A stretch of 64,000 bases of DNA from Acestrorhynchus altus (Eukaryota > Chordata > Actinopteri > Characiformes > Acestrorhynchidae). Location of the stretch: assembly GCA_034509495.1 (NCBI GenBank), contig CM067508.1, forward strand, positions 19,429,033-19,493,032. The letters run 5' to 3'. Below, piece by piece: positions 40,901 through 51,739 of this stretch. The notes under the pieces are model-generated. The model did no database searches, was not told the DNA's origin, and saw nothing but the letters and a program-made list of their open reading frames with translations. The position numbers and the translations under genes are program-made. Numbering within the stretch: the stretch's first letter is position 1; every line of letters begins with the position of its first letter.

Positions 40901-43657
40901 GCAACCAAGGCTGGTTCCGTTACCACCAGGCCACGGCTAACAGAGGCTAAACAGAGGCTAAACAGAGGCTGTCATTTCTACCTAAAATGGTAGAACCACT
41001 GTAACGTGAGCATGTACCTTCTGTATCTTGGTCTTGATGGAGGATGAAATATTTGTTGGTGGGACGAACTGGAAAGATGGTGCAGCATTGTTTGGGTACT
41101 GTGCTGGAAACTTCACAACAAGTCTGACCTGATTAACTCCACAGTGGGCTGACACAAAGCAGGTGCGATTTAAAGCATCCATCTACAAAAAAAAAAAAAC
41201 AACAGAACCTGTGACTTCCCACAGAGACATAGAAGTTCTGGTTGTGCCCTCACTGCAGCACAGAACTTCAGGTACAGTGTTGAAAAGTATTCACGACCCA
41301 TGATTTGCATCATTTCATGCCGACAACATAACAGGACGAAACAATAAATAGGACAAATAAAAAACTTCAGTGTGCAGTTTTTCCATAAATAAATAAACAA
41401 TAAAAAAATAATAATTGTTGCATTTTTGGATCTCCTTGGTCTTCATGGTGTTTTTTGGTTAGTGGTACCTCTTGCTTAATGGTGTTACAGCCTCTGGGGC
41501 CTTTCAGAAAAGGAGTATATACAATGACAGATCATGTGAGAATTAGGCTGCAGAAAGGTGGACTTCATTTAACTAAGCATGTGACTTCTGGAGGTAATTG
41601 GTTCTACCAGAACTACTTAGAAGCTTTACAGCAAAGGGTGTGAATACATATGCACGTGGCAATTTTCAGTTTTTTATTATTTTATTTATTTATTATTATT
41701 TATTATTTACTTCATCTACTTGAGAGTATTTTGTGCAGATGCACCACATTGAAAAAACATTGTATGTAATGTAACAAAAGAGTTCAAATGCCAAGGGGGT
41801 GAAAACTTTTGCAAGGCACTGTATATTATGAATTAAACACAATAACCTTTAAACAACATAAGGTATTCATGGTGGATACTAAATAATTCAAAGCAGAGTA
41901 CATTATAGTAGAAAATGAGTATTTCATAGTGGATCCTGAATAATTCACAGTGGATACTGAATATCCGTAGATCATGGTAGATACTGAACAATTCATAGTA
42001 AATACTGGTTGAATTTGTTGTAGAAAATTCATATTTCATAGTAGATCCTGAATAATTGTAATCATAGTGGATACTTAATCATTAATTGCAGATATTCAAT
42101 TGTTCATATGAGATACAGAAATATTCATAGTGGACAGTAATTTAATTCATAGCAGAAAATGAATAATTCATAGTAGGTATATAATAGTACATACTGTAGT
42201 AGACACTGAATAATTCATAGCAGATAAATAATTCATAATGGATCTTAAATATATCATAGTGGAAAATGAATAATACATGGATACAGTGAACACTGAATTA
42301 GACAAAAGAGCAGATACTGAATAATAATTTATAGTAGATAGATACCAAACAAATCACAGTATTTACTGCAAAAGTCATAGTGGTTACTGACTAATTCATA
42401 CTAGATACTGAATGATTAATAGTGTAGACTAAATAATTCATATTACCAACTGAGTAATTAATAATGGACACAATTATTTCATAGTCGATGATGAATAACA
42501 GTATCTGAAGGTCAGGAATTCTGAGTGCAGGGTCTGACCTCTACATTGACATTGCGGATCTGAAGGTTGACCAAAGAGAATTCCTGCTGCAGAGTCTGGG
42601 GCAAGCCAGGGCTATCCTGCCTGCCACTGGACAGTAGGCCAGATTGCAGGCTTTCAATCTGACCTATAGATAAGAGAGATTTATTGCTTATTATAAGGTT
42701 TTTACAGACTACAAATCCTGTACTCTACTGCACCCAACTCTCACCTTGTGAGTCATCAACAGTAAGGCTAGGACTGAGTGGAGGTTCAGAATCTGGGGAA
42801 CGGAGTGTCTTCTCTGATTCTGTTGTGAGAGTCATGCCCTCCATCAGCTCCTCCACAATGTCATTAGAACAAAGCTGTGGGAGTCAAACACACAGAACAA
42901 CCGTGCAGATGCAAAATTTTATCCAGTACTGAATATAGAAGGGTTCAAGCTATTAACATGTTAACAACATGATATCTCCACACTACTGGCCATATACTAT
43001 TTTTACCAACTATTCTCCAATACATAGCGCACTGTACACCAAACACACTACACACAATCTTAATATTCCTACATTTTGGAAAACAATGAATGAGCAGGTA
43101 TCCCAGTACTTATCCATATAGTGTATCTTTCCATAGTGACCTATGCCTTGTTATATTTACCGTATATCAGAAACAGAATCATATCATTCCTTGTATTCAT
43201 ATTCATTATTAATCAGGTTTAAAAATGTTTATTGCTACCTGCCTACTGACCACACCCCAAACAATAATTCTCACCTTCTGTAACTGAGGATCTACCCTCC
43301 ATATCCTCAAAGTCTGATCTCGAGACCACGTGACAAGCTGACAGTCCTTGGAACCTGAAAATGATATAGGGAAATGTTGTAATGTTTCCGCATCCGGGAG
43401 GCACTTTGTATAGGCAGAGAGACTCACCCTCTTTCTGAGGCCTCCACTGAAACTCTAGAACCACGTCATCATGACCCACAAAGGCATGAACAGGGCTGTT
43501 GAGGTCCAGGGTGCTCCACAGCAGCAGGCTGTTCTCCCGTCTGAGCTGCGGCACCATTACTGTCACTAGTCCATTCGAGAAGGGCTGACCAGAGCAGAGC
43601 ACAGCAGAGACCATCAGTAAATGTACACACACTAACTCACAATATGATAAAGATAAG

Positions 43658-43695
<38 letters not shown>

Positions 43696-43722
43696 ATAAT
43701 AATAATAATAATAATATTATAT

Positions 43723-43790
<68 letters not shown>

Positions 43791-46700
43791 GGTATAAATT
43801 ATATGGTAAGGTATAAATATATGGTACTGCATCATTTAGTGCAGTACTGTTTGTGGGCAGTAGTGATTTAAATGTACATACTGTGTATCTCGCCTTCCAA
43901 ACAGGAACTTGGCAAGACAAGATATTGAGGTACTTTCGAGGTTGTCTGTAGTCCCAGAACTGTATAAGTTTACACAGACAGATTAGGATAAAACACTGTA
44001 TCAGAGTCGGGTTATTGTACAGTATGCATTGAACAACATTTTTAATGATTATTATAAATCCTAACTTATTTAACTTATAGCTCACCCTAACAGAATTGTC
44101 CTGGCTGGAGGTTGCAAGGATATACTCATTATCTGGGTGCCAGTCCAAACCATGAATCTTTGATAAGTGAGCAGCCACGTATTCAACAGCAGTGTTTGGT
44201 TTCTGATAGAAGAAATACAATTACTGATAAACGAATATGGTACCTCTTTATGAACATGCAAAAACAAAAAATAAACATATGTATATTAGTACAAAATTAC
44301 TATCACTGAATGAGTCTGTAGTGCAATGTCCTGAATCCATTATGGGTCATTTGTAATAATAGTGTAATAATAACTGAATATAGGAACTATTTGTAAGACA
44401 TCAAATATATTGTAGATGTCACCCCTCACCCCATTTTCCAATTATAACCACATGATAAAAGTCCCACCGTTTATAAGCAATGTAAAAATAGCATGTCGGT
44501 TGTGCCACTTCATGAAATCCCTGAGGGAAGCCTATCCTGGAATCACTGCACCCCTCTCACCCTTTTGTCCCAGATTCTGACATCTCCGTCATGACTGGAG
44601 GCGAGACAGTGCTGATTCCTTCTGTTCCACTTCACCTGAGAGGCTCCCGCTGCACCGTACGAGAGAGAGAGAGAGAGACAGAGAGAGAGATATTAATGTC
44701 CAGATTGATCTCAATCTCTGCAATCTCTCAAGGGGATTGTATACTCACCCACTGCAGATAGGGCTACTGTGGGTTTTCGAGTATCTCTTCAGAAAAAAAC
44801 AGCGCAGAACAGATAAAGCATGATCAACACTGGAGATGAAAATACACATTTTATACTGTGTTCAATTATTTTGCTGGTTAATTTTATCCTTCAAACGCAC
44901 CTTGTGTCCCATATGTAGATGTATGTATCTACAGAACTTGTAACAAGAAATTCTGGCTCAAACCAGGACCAATCCAAGTCACTGAAACATTAAGAGAATC
45001 ATATTTTAGGCTCAATGACTAGTTTCCATTAAATGACATGCAATCTGCAGCCTTCTCCAGCATCCTACCTTATAACTCGTGTGTGACCTTGCAGAGAAGT
45101 GTGAGCCTCTCCACATCCATCACGCCAAACGTACAGGTCGACACGCTGGTTACTCTGAACAGAATCAAATCAAATCAACATTTATTTGTATAGTGCTCTT
45201 CACAACTGAAGTTGTCACAGAGCAGCTTCACAGAAAAAAAAAAATAATAATAAAATAAATAAAAAGGTTAAAACAAGAACGAAGGATAAGAGACAAATCC
45301 CCTAGTGAGCAAGCCAAAGGGCGACAGTGGCAAGGAAAAACTCCCTCAGAGCTGGAGGAAGACACCTTGGGAGGAACCAGGCTTATAATTCTATAATTCT
45401 GGCCAGAAAAAAAGCCTTGGTTGTAGCAGCATCATGCTGTAGGGACTTGGAAACTGGTCCGAGTACAAGGGAAAGACCGGACGATGACCAAAGCACCTAC
45501 CAATCATTGGATACAGCTGCTGATTTATCAACTAGTCTGTGCAGCTCCCAGTTGGCACTGCTAGTTATCTCCAGGTTAAAAACACAATATTAACATAGAG
45601 CAGTATAATATGCTCAGTTAGAGGGAGTCTCATTAGTACAAAGAAGAGGAGATTTTTACTTGACAAAATTTGTTTAGTAATTTATCACATTTTTTAGAAT
45701 AAATAACCTGAAGAACCTGCATCTGTGACTGAAAACACTAAATTAAAAAACATCCACATGTCTGCTCTTACCATTCTGTGGAGGGGGAACCAACACCAGA
45801 AAAATTGCTTACTTATGAAGCTCTAGCAAAGCAGACACATTGGGTAGCTTTAGAGATATTTAGAGCCTAACTCTCAGACTAACGCTGTACCCAACATCCT
45901 CACAAGAACCCGATTGTAGTTGTAGCCAATTTGTAGTTGGCTTGTTCAGTCACCCACACAGTACCTCTTCTTTAGCAGGCAGGGGATAATAACTTATATT
46001 GTGCCACACAACACTCCGACCTCAGAGCACTGTGTTTATTATACCACTAGTCAAGTGAACTCCTCTTTCCTTCCAATAATTGTGACACCCTGAGCACATT
46101 ATACTACTAATTTTGTATATTAATATCGCTGTGATTGTGATCAACATCGATGTATCTGCCACACCACTGGAATTCTAACATGAAGGCAGAAGAAACAAAC
46201 TCTTGCGAGTGGGCATGGCTGGTAGGGTGAACTGTAGGTGTTCACAAGGTGATATAGCAGCTAGAATTTTTGGATTGGCAGCTTTACGCTACTAAACTCA
46301 CAAGACTTTGATACATAAGCACTTACTGATGCAGCAAACAGGTGGGCTTCTGTTTTGTGGGGATTCCACTGCACGGTTCCAACATCCCACTTGCTTTGAC
46401 GGCCTATTTTGCGAGGAGCCTCGGATGGGGTCTCCAAATTAACAACATATAAGAAACGTCTCCTGAAACGAGTGGAAATGAAATGGGGCTGAATTGATTT
46501 CACAAATATAATTCACATTGTAGTCCGAGGAAGAAAACCTAGAGGTTTAAGGCAGGTGTGTGCAAAGCTAAGCGGTCAGAATTTCACATGAAGATGAGGA
46601 TGTACCCACCCAGAAAGCACAGCATGATGTCCAAGACAGTCCACTGACATTGCAGTTGCCTGGGAAAGACATACAACCAGTGGTGAAGAAGTGAGCAGAG

Positions 46701-47056
46701 AAAGTTGGCGATAGATACGCGTGTGATTGGCCAATCTCCTGCTCTACAAGTCCACACAAACACCTCACTACTTAGGACAGATGTCCTGCGTGTCCTTTTG
46801 ACTTTCCTGAATTATGAGACCCCTAACATTGTGAACGTATCGACTTCTTAACTGCTTAACTATCCGTGCCGATGAATAAAGGGCCTCTGCAGCTGTGCAC
46901 ACACACACACACATCTGGGAACAGCTGTCTCCTAGTGGAGGGAATAGAGGCAGTTGCAGAAAAGGGACATATGTACTGCTATAATCCTAGATGAAGCTGT
47001 ACCTGAGCGTCTCTGAACTCCACCACCACATTCTCGCTACTCCAGCGGGCCGCCAT
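28970..47056 (-). CDS. wdr59: GATOR2 complex protein WDR59, complete, 26 coding exons
   Basis: WDR59 is a scaffold subunit of GATOR2, which relays amino-acid signals to mTORC1 at the lysosome. Minus-strand exons: 47003-47056, 46610-46659, 46327-46462, 45069-45154, 44901-44981, 44749-44786, 44561-44649, 44086-44202, 43882-43959, 43428-43584, 43275-43354, 42745-42874, 42539-42663, 41018-41182, 40395-40490, 39561-39705, 38404-38473, 37672-37825, 34189-34322, 34022-34103, 33259-33371, 32310-32451, 31672-31750, 30375-30498, 30146-30288, 28970-29205. They total 2,904 nt in one open frame (967 aa; human about 974). WD40 propeller is about residues 40-322 (HLSKIHGLDWHPD, SSQDNSV). The RWD domain is about 366-494 (KFPAQYPNNAAPSFQF). 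A serine-rich linker follows. The C-terminal zinc RING-like domain is in the last exon (CAICHVAVRGSSNFC, CGHGGHTSHMMEW). The exon at 32310 uses a weak GTATTG donor, the least certain border. The gene shares a 75-bp promoter gap with nob1. A possible poly(A) signal lies at 28534-28539. Confidence 0.97.
29308..29712 (-). mobile_element. Tc1-like MITE, family A, copy 3
   Basis: Reverse orientation inside the last wdr59 intron. It contains the inverse of the family A blocks: GGCACGGGCTAGAGGGGTATA, GTGGAACTAATGGTGCTCC, and a degenerate outer end at GGTGTTCCTACACTTGTC. Confidence 0.7.
29770..30084. mobile_element. hAT-like MITE
   Basis: TAGGGCTGGGCGATATA at 29770 and an imperfect inverse ending TTTTCGCCTAGCCATA near 30083. 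It is AT-rich and non-coding, in the penultimate wdr59 intron region next to exon 30146-30288. Confidence 0.6.
30671..31264 (-). mobile_element. 5'-truncated L1-like LINE insertion with 18-bp target-site duplication
   Basis: Minus-strand coding includes a cysteine motif segment (EEGTLYHCLWNCP, about 31220-31170) and AKHCIAISWKAMAAPSVNVW in 30842-31120. Both are typical of the C-terminus of L1-clade ORF2. AGTGAAGTTACCGTATTT occurs at 30653-30670 and again at 31265-31282, flanking the insertion as a duplication. A T-rich tail follows the left copy. Confidence 0.8.
31823..32288 (+). mobile_element. Tc1-like MITE, family A, copy 4 (near full length)
   Basis: Starts at CTCTATGTGCAAAAGTATTG and ends at CATTTGGACACACAGTG, just before wdr59 exon 22 (32310-32451). 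Both outer ends are present, so this copy defines the family length of about 465 bp. Confidence 0.75.
33498..33785. mobile_element. MITE family B, partial copy, inverted
   Basis: Opens with CATTAAAAGCACCTGCCTAA and includes GTGAGGTGGGACCTCCACG and TTTTGGTTGGTGCTGACCAC, the inverse of blocks in the full copy. It lies in a wdr59 intron. Confidence 0.6.
34482..35052. mobile_element. hAT-like element with about 40-bp inverted ends
   Basis: CATAGCAGGTAACAATGGCC at the left pairs with GGCCACTTTACCTGCTGTG at the right. The TIRs extend to about 40 bp with mismatches. No transposase frame remains. Confidence 0.7.
35265..35737. mobile_element. 470-bp fold-back (palindromic) element
   Basis: Perfect 14-bp ends TTCTATAATTACAG / CTGTAATTATAGAA. 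Beyond them, long arms pair: ACAGGACCACCACAG with CTGTGGTGGTCCTGT, and AGCACTGCAGTGACACTGAC with GTCAGTGTCACTGCAGTGCT. The transcript or single strand would form a long hairpin. It has no coding capacity. Confidence 0.8.
36747..37061. mobile_element. hAT-type MITE with 8-bp target-site duplication
   Basis: Ends TAGGGCTGC / GCAGCCCTA. It is flanked by ATATGTAG (36739-36746) and ATATGTAA (37062-37069), which agree at 7 of 8 positions, as expected for an old hAT target duplication. Confidence 0.75.
37898..38371 (-). mobile_element. Tc1-like MITE, family A, copy 5 (near full length)
   Basis: In a wdr59 intron; begins ACACTGTATGTCCAAATG and ends ACTTTTGTCCATATAGTA. The two ends are imperfect inverted complements, as expected for the family. 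Confidence 0.75.
38537..38905. mobile_element. Internally deleted Tc1 element with long inverted ends
   Basis: CTTTGCAAATTTATTAAAAA near 38617 and its inverse near 38850 form the long terminal arms. GAGCTCAGGTGCATCTTG belongs to the 5' leader, and GAGGCTGTAATTGCTGCTAA to the 3' end of the same Tc1 lineage as 24526-25481. The transposase gene has been lost. Confidence 0.65.
39093..39480. mobile_element. Short MITE with GTTAGGACACCCC-type ends
   Basis: AGTTAGGACACCCCCACTTT near 39100 is mirrored by AAAGGGGTGTCCTAATAA near 39462. The interior (about 390 bp) is non-coding. It lies in a wdr59 intron. Confidence 0.6.
39820..39889 (+). mobile_element. SINE/LINE 3' tail
   Basis: TTTTGTAAGTCGCTCTGAATAA then GGGCGTCTGCTAAATGCC and an (AAATGT)n-like end: a very common tail of fish SINEs and L2-type LINEs. 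Only the tail is present, in a wdr59 intron. Confidence 0.7.
40712..40935 (-). mobile_element. SINE-like repeat, copy 2
   Basis: Shares CATACTAGTGAATTCAGTGG, CCTTGCTCAAGGGCAC and the TTTGAACCAGCAACCAAG inverted B-box with the copy at 22543. It is in a wdr59 intron. Confidence 0.6.
41270..41823. mobile_element. Non-autonomous Tc1-like element
   Basis: Left end TACAGTGTTGAAAAGTATTC and right end GAAAACTTTTGCAAGGCACT are imperfect inverted complements. No transposase remains. The minisatellite at 41865-42490 starts directly after it. Confidence 0.65.
41865..42490. repeat. Degenerate ~21-bp minisatellite in a wdr59 intron
   Basis: About 25 to 30 variable copies of a unit like ATAGTGGATACTGAATAATTC, with strong sequence drift between units. 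It ends 50 bp before wdr59 exon 13. Confidence 0.8.
43077..43127 (-). mobile_element. Tc1-like MITE, family A, end fragment
   Basis: Only the last ~50 bp (ACAATGAATGAGCAGG to CCATATAGTGTA) of a family A element remain in this wdr59 intron. Confidence 0.55.
43660..43790. repeat. Compound microsatellite: poly(A), (AAT)n, (AT)n
   Basis: About 30 A, then AAT units, then AT runs split by short TATT motifs, in the wdr59 intron between exons 9 and 10. It is a likely assembly or sequencing weak point. Confidence 0.9.
45155..45430 (+). repeat. Dispersed teleost repeat
   Basis: Contains AACATTTATTTGTATAGTGC, CCCTAGTGAGCAAGCCAAAG and GGCAAGGAAAAACTCCCTCA, blocks I know from a repeat scattered through many fish genomes. 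It abuts the acceptor of wdr59 exon 4 (45069-45154). Confidence 0.65.
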
Positions 47057-47131
47057 GTTGCCCCGACAATAACATCAACAAAAGACAGACGCGAAGTGAG
47101 GCTCCTGTGTTATCGCGAGACTTCAGCAAAG
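47057..47131. promoter_or_regulatory. Bidirectional wdr59/nob1 promoter with a TATCGCGAGA element
   Basis: Only 75 bp separate the divergent start codons of wdr59 (47054-47056) and nob1 (47132-47134), so 5' UTRs and core promoters must overlap. Bases 47111-47120 read TATCGCGAGA, fitting the TMTCGCGANR motif known from CpG-rich, often bidirectional, vertebrate housekeeping promoters. The related TCTCGCGAGA sequence is bound by BANP. The element is 12 bp from the nob1 start codon, so it may lie in the nob1 5' UTR. There is no TATA box. Confidence 0.75.
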
Positions 47132-50100
47132 ATGGCAGCCTCCACGGCGGAGCATGTTGTGGCTGATGCTGGAGCTTTTCTCAAAAAGGCCCCTTTACAG
47201 GTAAGGTTTGAAGGCCTAGCAGGTGCTGGGCCTTTATTAGAATGTGTATTAAAGCATTCAGGCTTCGACTGTTGTCTTAAATGAGGTGCTGTAGGACGAT
47301 ATCTGTAGCTCTCTTCTCAGTGCTGTGGCTGAAGTCTCCTCCGTGCTTTAGGAAATCGGGAAGAACATCTACACTCTGAAGGATGTGGTGAACGAAATTC
47401 GGGATAAACAAACCAAACGGAACTTGGCCGTTCTTCCTTACGAGCTGATCTTTAAGGAGCCCTTTCCGGAGCACGTACGCTTTGGTGAGTATTCCCAGAT
47501 GAGCTGAGGCAGAAGGTTGAGTCGCTGAAAACAGCTTCTGTACTGGTAAACAAGCTGCTTCACCAGTGTTGTGAATTCAGTCCCGCAGATTTCTCCTTTA
47601 CAACCTCAGAATTCCACCCTCTGTCTAGAGAGGCCACTCAGGTGCTTGTTCTGTCTCTACTATGCAAACTCCCTTCTAGCTGGCCTTCCTCTGCGGCTTG
47701 TCTTCAATGTCCCCAAAATTAGTCATGTAACTGCTCGGCCGTGTTCCCTTAATTAGCTTCCTTTAGCTGCCCGCATCAGATTCAATTCCTTAATGCTGGC
47801 CTACGAAGCAAAAAATGGACCAGCACCTCCTACTTGGTGGCAGTGGTCAAAACCCGAGCCCTGCAAACATCAAGTACAGCTTGGCTTGAACCACCATCCC
47901 TCACATCGCAAGGAAGACAAGCATCCATACTCTTTTCTGTCCTGTCACCAAATGGGGGAATGTGCATCCCTCTGGGGGTCTGAACAGCAGAGTTCAGCAG
48001 ACTCTTCAATCGCATTTAACTCATTTAAGGATTTATGCGGAATCTTAGTCCCTAATCTGACATCTCTTTCAACTGCATCCAAATGTGAGGAATGTGTAAG
48101 GATGTCTGAGTAAACAGCTAAGCACTTTTGTAAGTTTCATTCGGGTTAGGTGGACTGAGGTAGTTGGTCTGACTGGTCAAGCTCAGCAGTGTTGCATATT
48201 GCTTTACAACGCTTCTGTATGAAGAAAAACTGTTGTCAAGTTCTCTTGATCAATATCAAATCAGTTCTAAGACTTTCTCCCATTTGCACAAACCACAGCT
48301 TACATCTACGTCTAAACACAATGTAAACATCAGTTTTCTAGTTTTTATAAACAGTACACTTCAACAATGTAATATATGCTGTACAAACAGAGTATATACA
48401 CATTATCTTACACTACATATTATTGCAAAGTTAATCTCATCTCTTCACTGTTTTACAGTCACTGAATTCTCCAAAAAGACAGGAGACTACCCCAGCCTCT
48501 CGGCAACAGACATCAAGGTCTTGGCTCTAACCTACCAACTCGAATTGGAGAATGTTGGTGGAGAACATTTGAAAACAGCACCTGCAGTACAGGTATTATT
48601 TTAGCTCTTTTAACCTCTTCTCTTTCACTTTTCCATAATTTCCCTGAGGGAGCCCTCCCAATGGATCAATAAAGTTTGATCAGTTGATCTATCTCTTTCT
48701 CTGAACAGGAGTCATTTCAAATAACATGTGCTGGATTTACACCTTCTCTCTACCCCTTTGCTTATAATTTAGGTTGAAATATGCAGCACAAAGAGACATC
48801 CAGAAGCCCCAGTAGACATTGCTGGATTCCACCTTCCCTCTAAAGTAAATGTTTCTACATTTTAATCAGCATACTTTATTTTAAATGAAGACATCTCATT
48901 ATATACTTCACTGTTACTTATAATTTCAAAGACAAAATGCAAATGGGCCAGACCCATGGATCTCCTTGGTTTGAACCCTGCTCTGTACACTGTGTGTATA
49001 TAATTCTGGATGAACAGACCAATAGAAATGCTCCAAAAATGTACTGTTGGTAATGGTCATGTTTTTCATTGGACAGTGATGATATGCTTTTGAAGATCTG
49101 ACACATACTGGCTAATATTTCCAATGAGAAGATAGAAATCATTTGACAACAAAAGTTCTGTTTTTTATGTTCATCAGACATCATCAAACAGCCCAGGCAC
49201 GGTTCACAGTTTAGCAGAGCTAAGTGTACCTCAGGCTGTTGTCAGCTCAGAGTTCAATAGTTTCCAGTTTTGGAGAACTCCGCTACCTAGCATCGAGGCT
49301 GATTTGCTAGAACTTTTGGTAAGTATGAGTATATAGCAGGACAACTATCCTTGAATTCAGACAGTGTCATATTGGTCTCATTTATAAAAGGATACTTTAC
49401 ATATTTAAAGGATAAATGTGCAGAATTATATTACTGAGAAGTAAACAGTCATTTAATTTGGGGTTGGTGTGAAATGACTTGGCAATTGTTGTTTTATATA
49501 CAGTGGTGGTAACTAAAAAGTGCAGGTGTGAAAGCACCCTAAAATGGCACATTTCACATCAGACCACCCTGAACAATTGCTGATGTCTTAAAGATTTTTT
49601 TAACTTTGCTGTAATTTGTTTTTAAGTACTGAGAATGAATAATGAATATGTACTGAAAAACACTGTTTATGTTCTATAGGCTTCAGATACAGTTGTAGAG
49701 AAAGATGTTGCTGAGAAACTGGATTCTGTTGACTTGTCAAGTGAAGACCAGACAACAGGATCTCACCCTGGATTAGAGGAAGATGGTGAAAACAAGGATG
49801 ATGATTTAGAGGAGGAAGATGAGCAAGATGAGGAAGATGATGGGGGAGGATGGATCACTCCCAGCAATTTAAAACAAGTCCAGCTGGATTCTGGTCACTT
49901 GCAGCATTCAGCTAATGTGAAGGTGGGCTGTGTGACCACAGACTTTGCCATGCAGGTATGTGAAAATTCAGTTCAGAGTTTTACTGTTTTTAATGAGATT
50001 AACGTAAATGAGTGTGTCCATTTTTGTCCTCACTTTAACAAATTGTTCATCAATTAAGTGTTTCATTCACTTCATTTTATTTGTGACTGTTTCTTGTCCT

Positions 50101-51739
50101 TTTTGCAGAATGTTCTTATTCAGATCGGTCTGAATGTCCTGTCATTGAATGGAATGCTTATCAAGCACACACGAAACTACATCCTCCGCTGCCACGGCTG
50201 TTTCAAGTGAGTGAAATTTCTTGTCATTTTGCAGAACGTTAGGTTATAGTACATTCCGTGTATCAGTTTTGTAAGTAATGTTCTGTTGTGGTTGGAATTA
50301 TGCAAAGACCAAAACACAGTTACTGATGAATAAATTGTGCTTATACTCTATATGTCCAAATGTTTATGGACACCTTTTGCATGCATCTGTTACCGGCACA
50401 GGTTTGCCAATAGAAAAACACATAGCTTGTCTACTCTATGTAGAGAGGTGCTGCCAATAGTGCAATGACTCTCTGGAGCAAGAACCTATTGGCACCCTAC
50501 CTAACACCAGGTGTGGGCTAGAGGGGTATAATTTCCCTTAGCATTCCACTGTGGAGCAGCAGAACTGTTCTTTGGAATGACTGTGCTGCATCCAGGTCTA
50601 TTGGAATGAGTTAGGGAGGTGGGGTGGTAATCATTCGACAACTGACTTCATGAACTCTGTGCTACTTTTGCTGAATGCAATCAAATAAATCCTCACAGTA
50701 AGGCTCAAATCTAGTAGAAAGCCTTTCCTGGACAGTAATGTTACTCCAACAATAAGCAGGATAAGCTTTTTGTTTCTTTTTTTAGAAGAAACAATGAACA
50801 GGCATCTCAATACTTCTGTCCATATAGCGTAGGTTCTCAAATGTTCCGTTTCCTTCTTTGCATAGGTATTGACCCACACTGATTAACTAATACACACTTA
50901 ACCCTGTTTAAATTGAAATTCTGGCTTAAAGTTAAGAACTCCTTTAATGTCTTAAACACTTAAACGTTCATGTTCAGTTCAAATTTCATCACTCATGATC
51001 AGTACCTGAATCCATCCACTCATGTTATGTTGATTCTCTCCCTCAGAACTACAACAAACATGAACAAAACTTTCTGTCCACACTGTGGAAACAACACACT
51101 AAAAAAGGTTTCTGTGAGCATCAATAATGATGGCAATATGCAAATGCACTTCTCCAGCAACCCCAGAGTGCTCAATCCTAAAGGAAAGAGGGTATGTGGT
51201 GTTCTTTCTTTTATGCAACTAATAAACGGTTTGAATCCCAGTCTAGAATAGATTTGTCAGGTGAACTAAATTTAAAATGTCATTTAGCCCAAGCCAACCA
51301 TTTTTGCTTCTGTAAAGAATGTTTGTGTGAAGAACCTTTAAATGACCATTTTAATCATATCAAAGGATGTCTTACAAAATGGATCCATACGGATCTTCTA
51401 TGGTATTTCTTAAAGAATGTTGATGTTCATGATGACATAGATTATGCATTAACCAGTCATTCTTTGCAGTTCTCCTTACCTTTACCACAAGGGGGCAAAC
51501 ATGCAAGCAACCCCCAACTGGTGGAGGATCAGCGCTTCCCTCAACAGAGGGTGTCCAAGAAGGCACGGCAGAAGACTGATGTTTTTGACCCAGACTACCT
51601 AGCAGGCAGCTCCCCGTTCTCAGAGCATGATATTTACAGTAGATCTGCCAACTTAAACCTGCGTGAAACTCAGTGTGGAGAAGGCAGAAGGCGGATCAAT
51701 CCAAATGCCTCTCGCAAGAAATTTGTGAAGAAAAAGTGA
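47132..51739 (+). CDS. nob1: RNA-binding protein NOB1 (20S pre-rRNA site D endonuclease), complete, 9 exons
   Basis: NOB1 is the PIN-domain endonuclease that cleaves 20S pre-rRNA at the 3' end of 18S rRNA inside cytoplasmic pre-40S particles. Exons: 47132-47200, 47352-47484, 48459-48592, 48773-48844, 49178-49318, 49680-49955, 50109-50206, 51047-51191, 51470-51739. Phases agree and give 445 aa (human 412). The PIN domain fills about residues 5-112 with catalytic Asp12 in EHVVADAGAF and the conserved TEFSKKTGDYPSLSATD block. Exon 6 (residues 184-275) holds a long Asp/Glu run and then GGGWITPSN. The zinc ribbon has Cys303/Cys306 (CHGC) and Cys318/Cys321 (CPHC). The C-terminus is basic (RRRINPNASRKKFVKKK). 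Intron 2 carries an L2-like LINE remnant and intron 7 a MITE. The extra length relative to human lies mostly in the linker of exons 4-6. Possible poly(A) signal at 51785-51790. Confidence 0.97.
47575..48140 (+). mobile_element. L2/CR1-like LINE 3' fragment in nob1 intron 2
   Basis: Plus-strand frames include LLAGLPLRLVFNVPKISHVT and MLAYEAKNGPAPPT, typical of the C-terminus of L2/CR1-type reverse transcriptases. It ends with a degraded GCACTTTTGTAAG tail. It occupies over half of intron 2. Confidence 0.7.
50342..50832 (-). mobile_element. Tc1-like MITE, family A, copy in nob1 intron 7
   Basis: Begins ACTCTATATGTCCAAATG and ends ACTTCTGTCCATATAGCG. It takes up more than half of the 840-bp intron 7. 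Confidence 0.75.

Noticed and set aside
45327..45593. 88-codon plus-strand ORF (MARKNSLRAGGRHLGRNQAY)
   Set aside because: It is the translation of a dispersed fish repeat, seen widely in other genomes, within a wdr59 intron.
51194..51739. 181-codon ORF starting upstream of nob1 exon 9
   Set aside because: The 276 bases before 51470 are intron 8, which happens to be open in the exon 9 frame. In the exon 8 frame, retention meets a stop, and the GT/AG junction gives the conserved zinc-ribbon-to-tail sequence.
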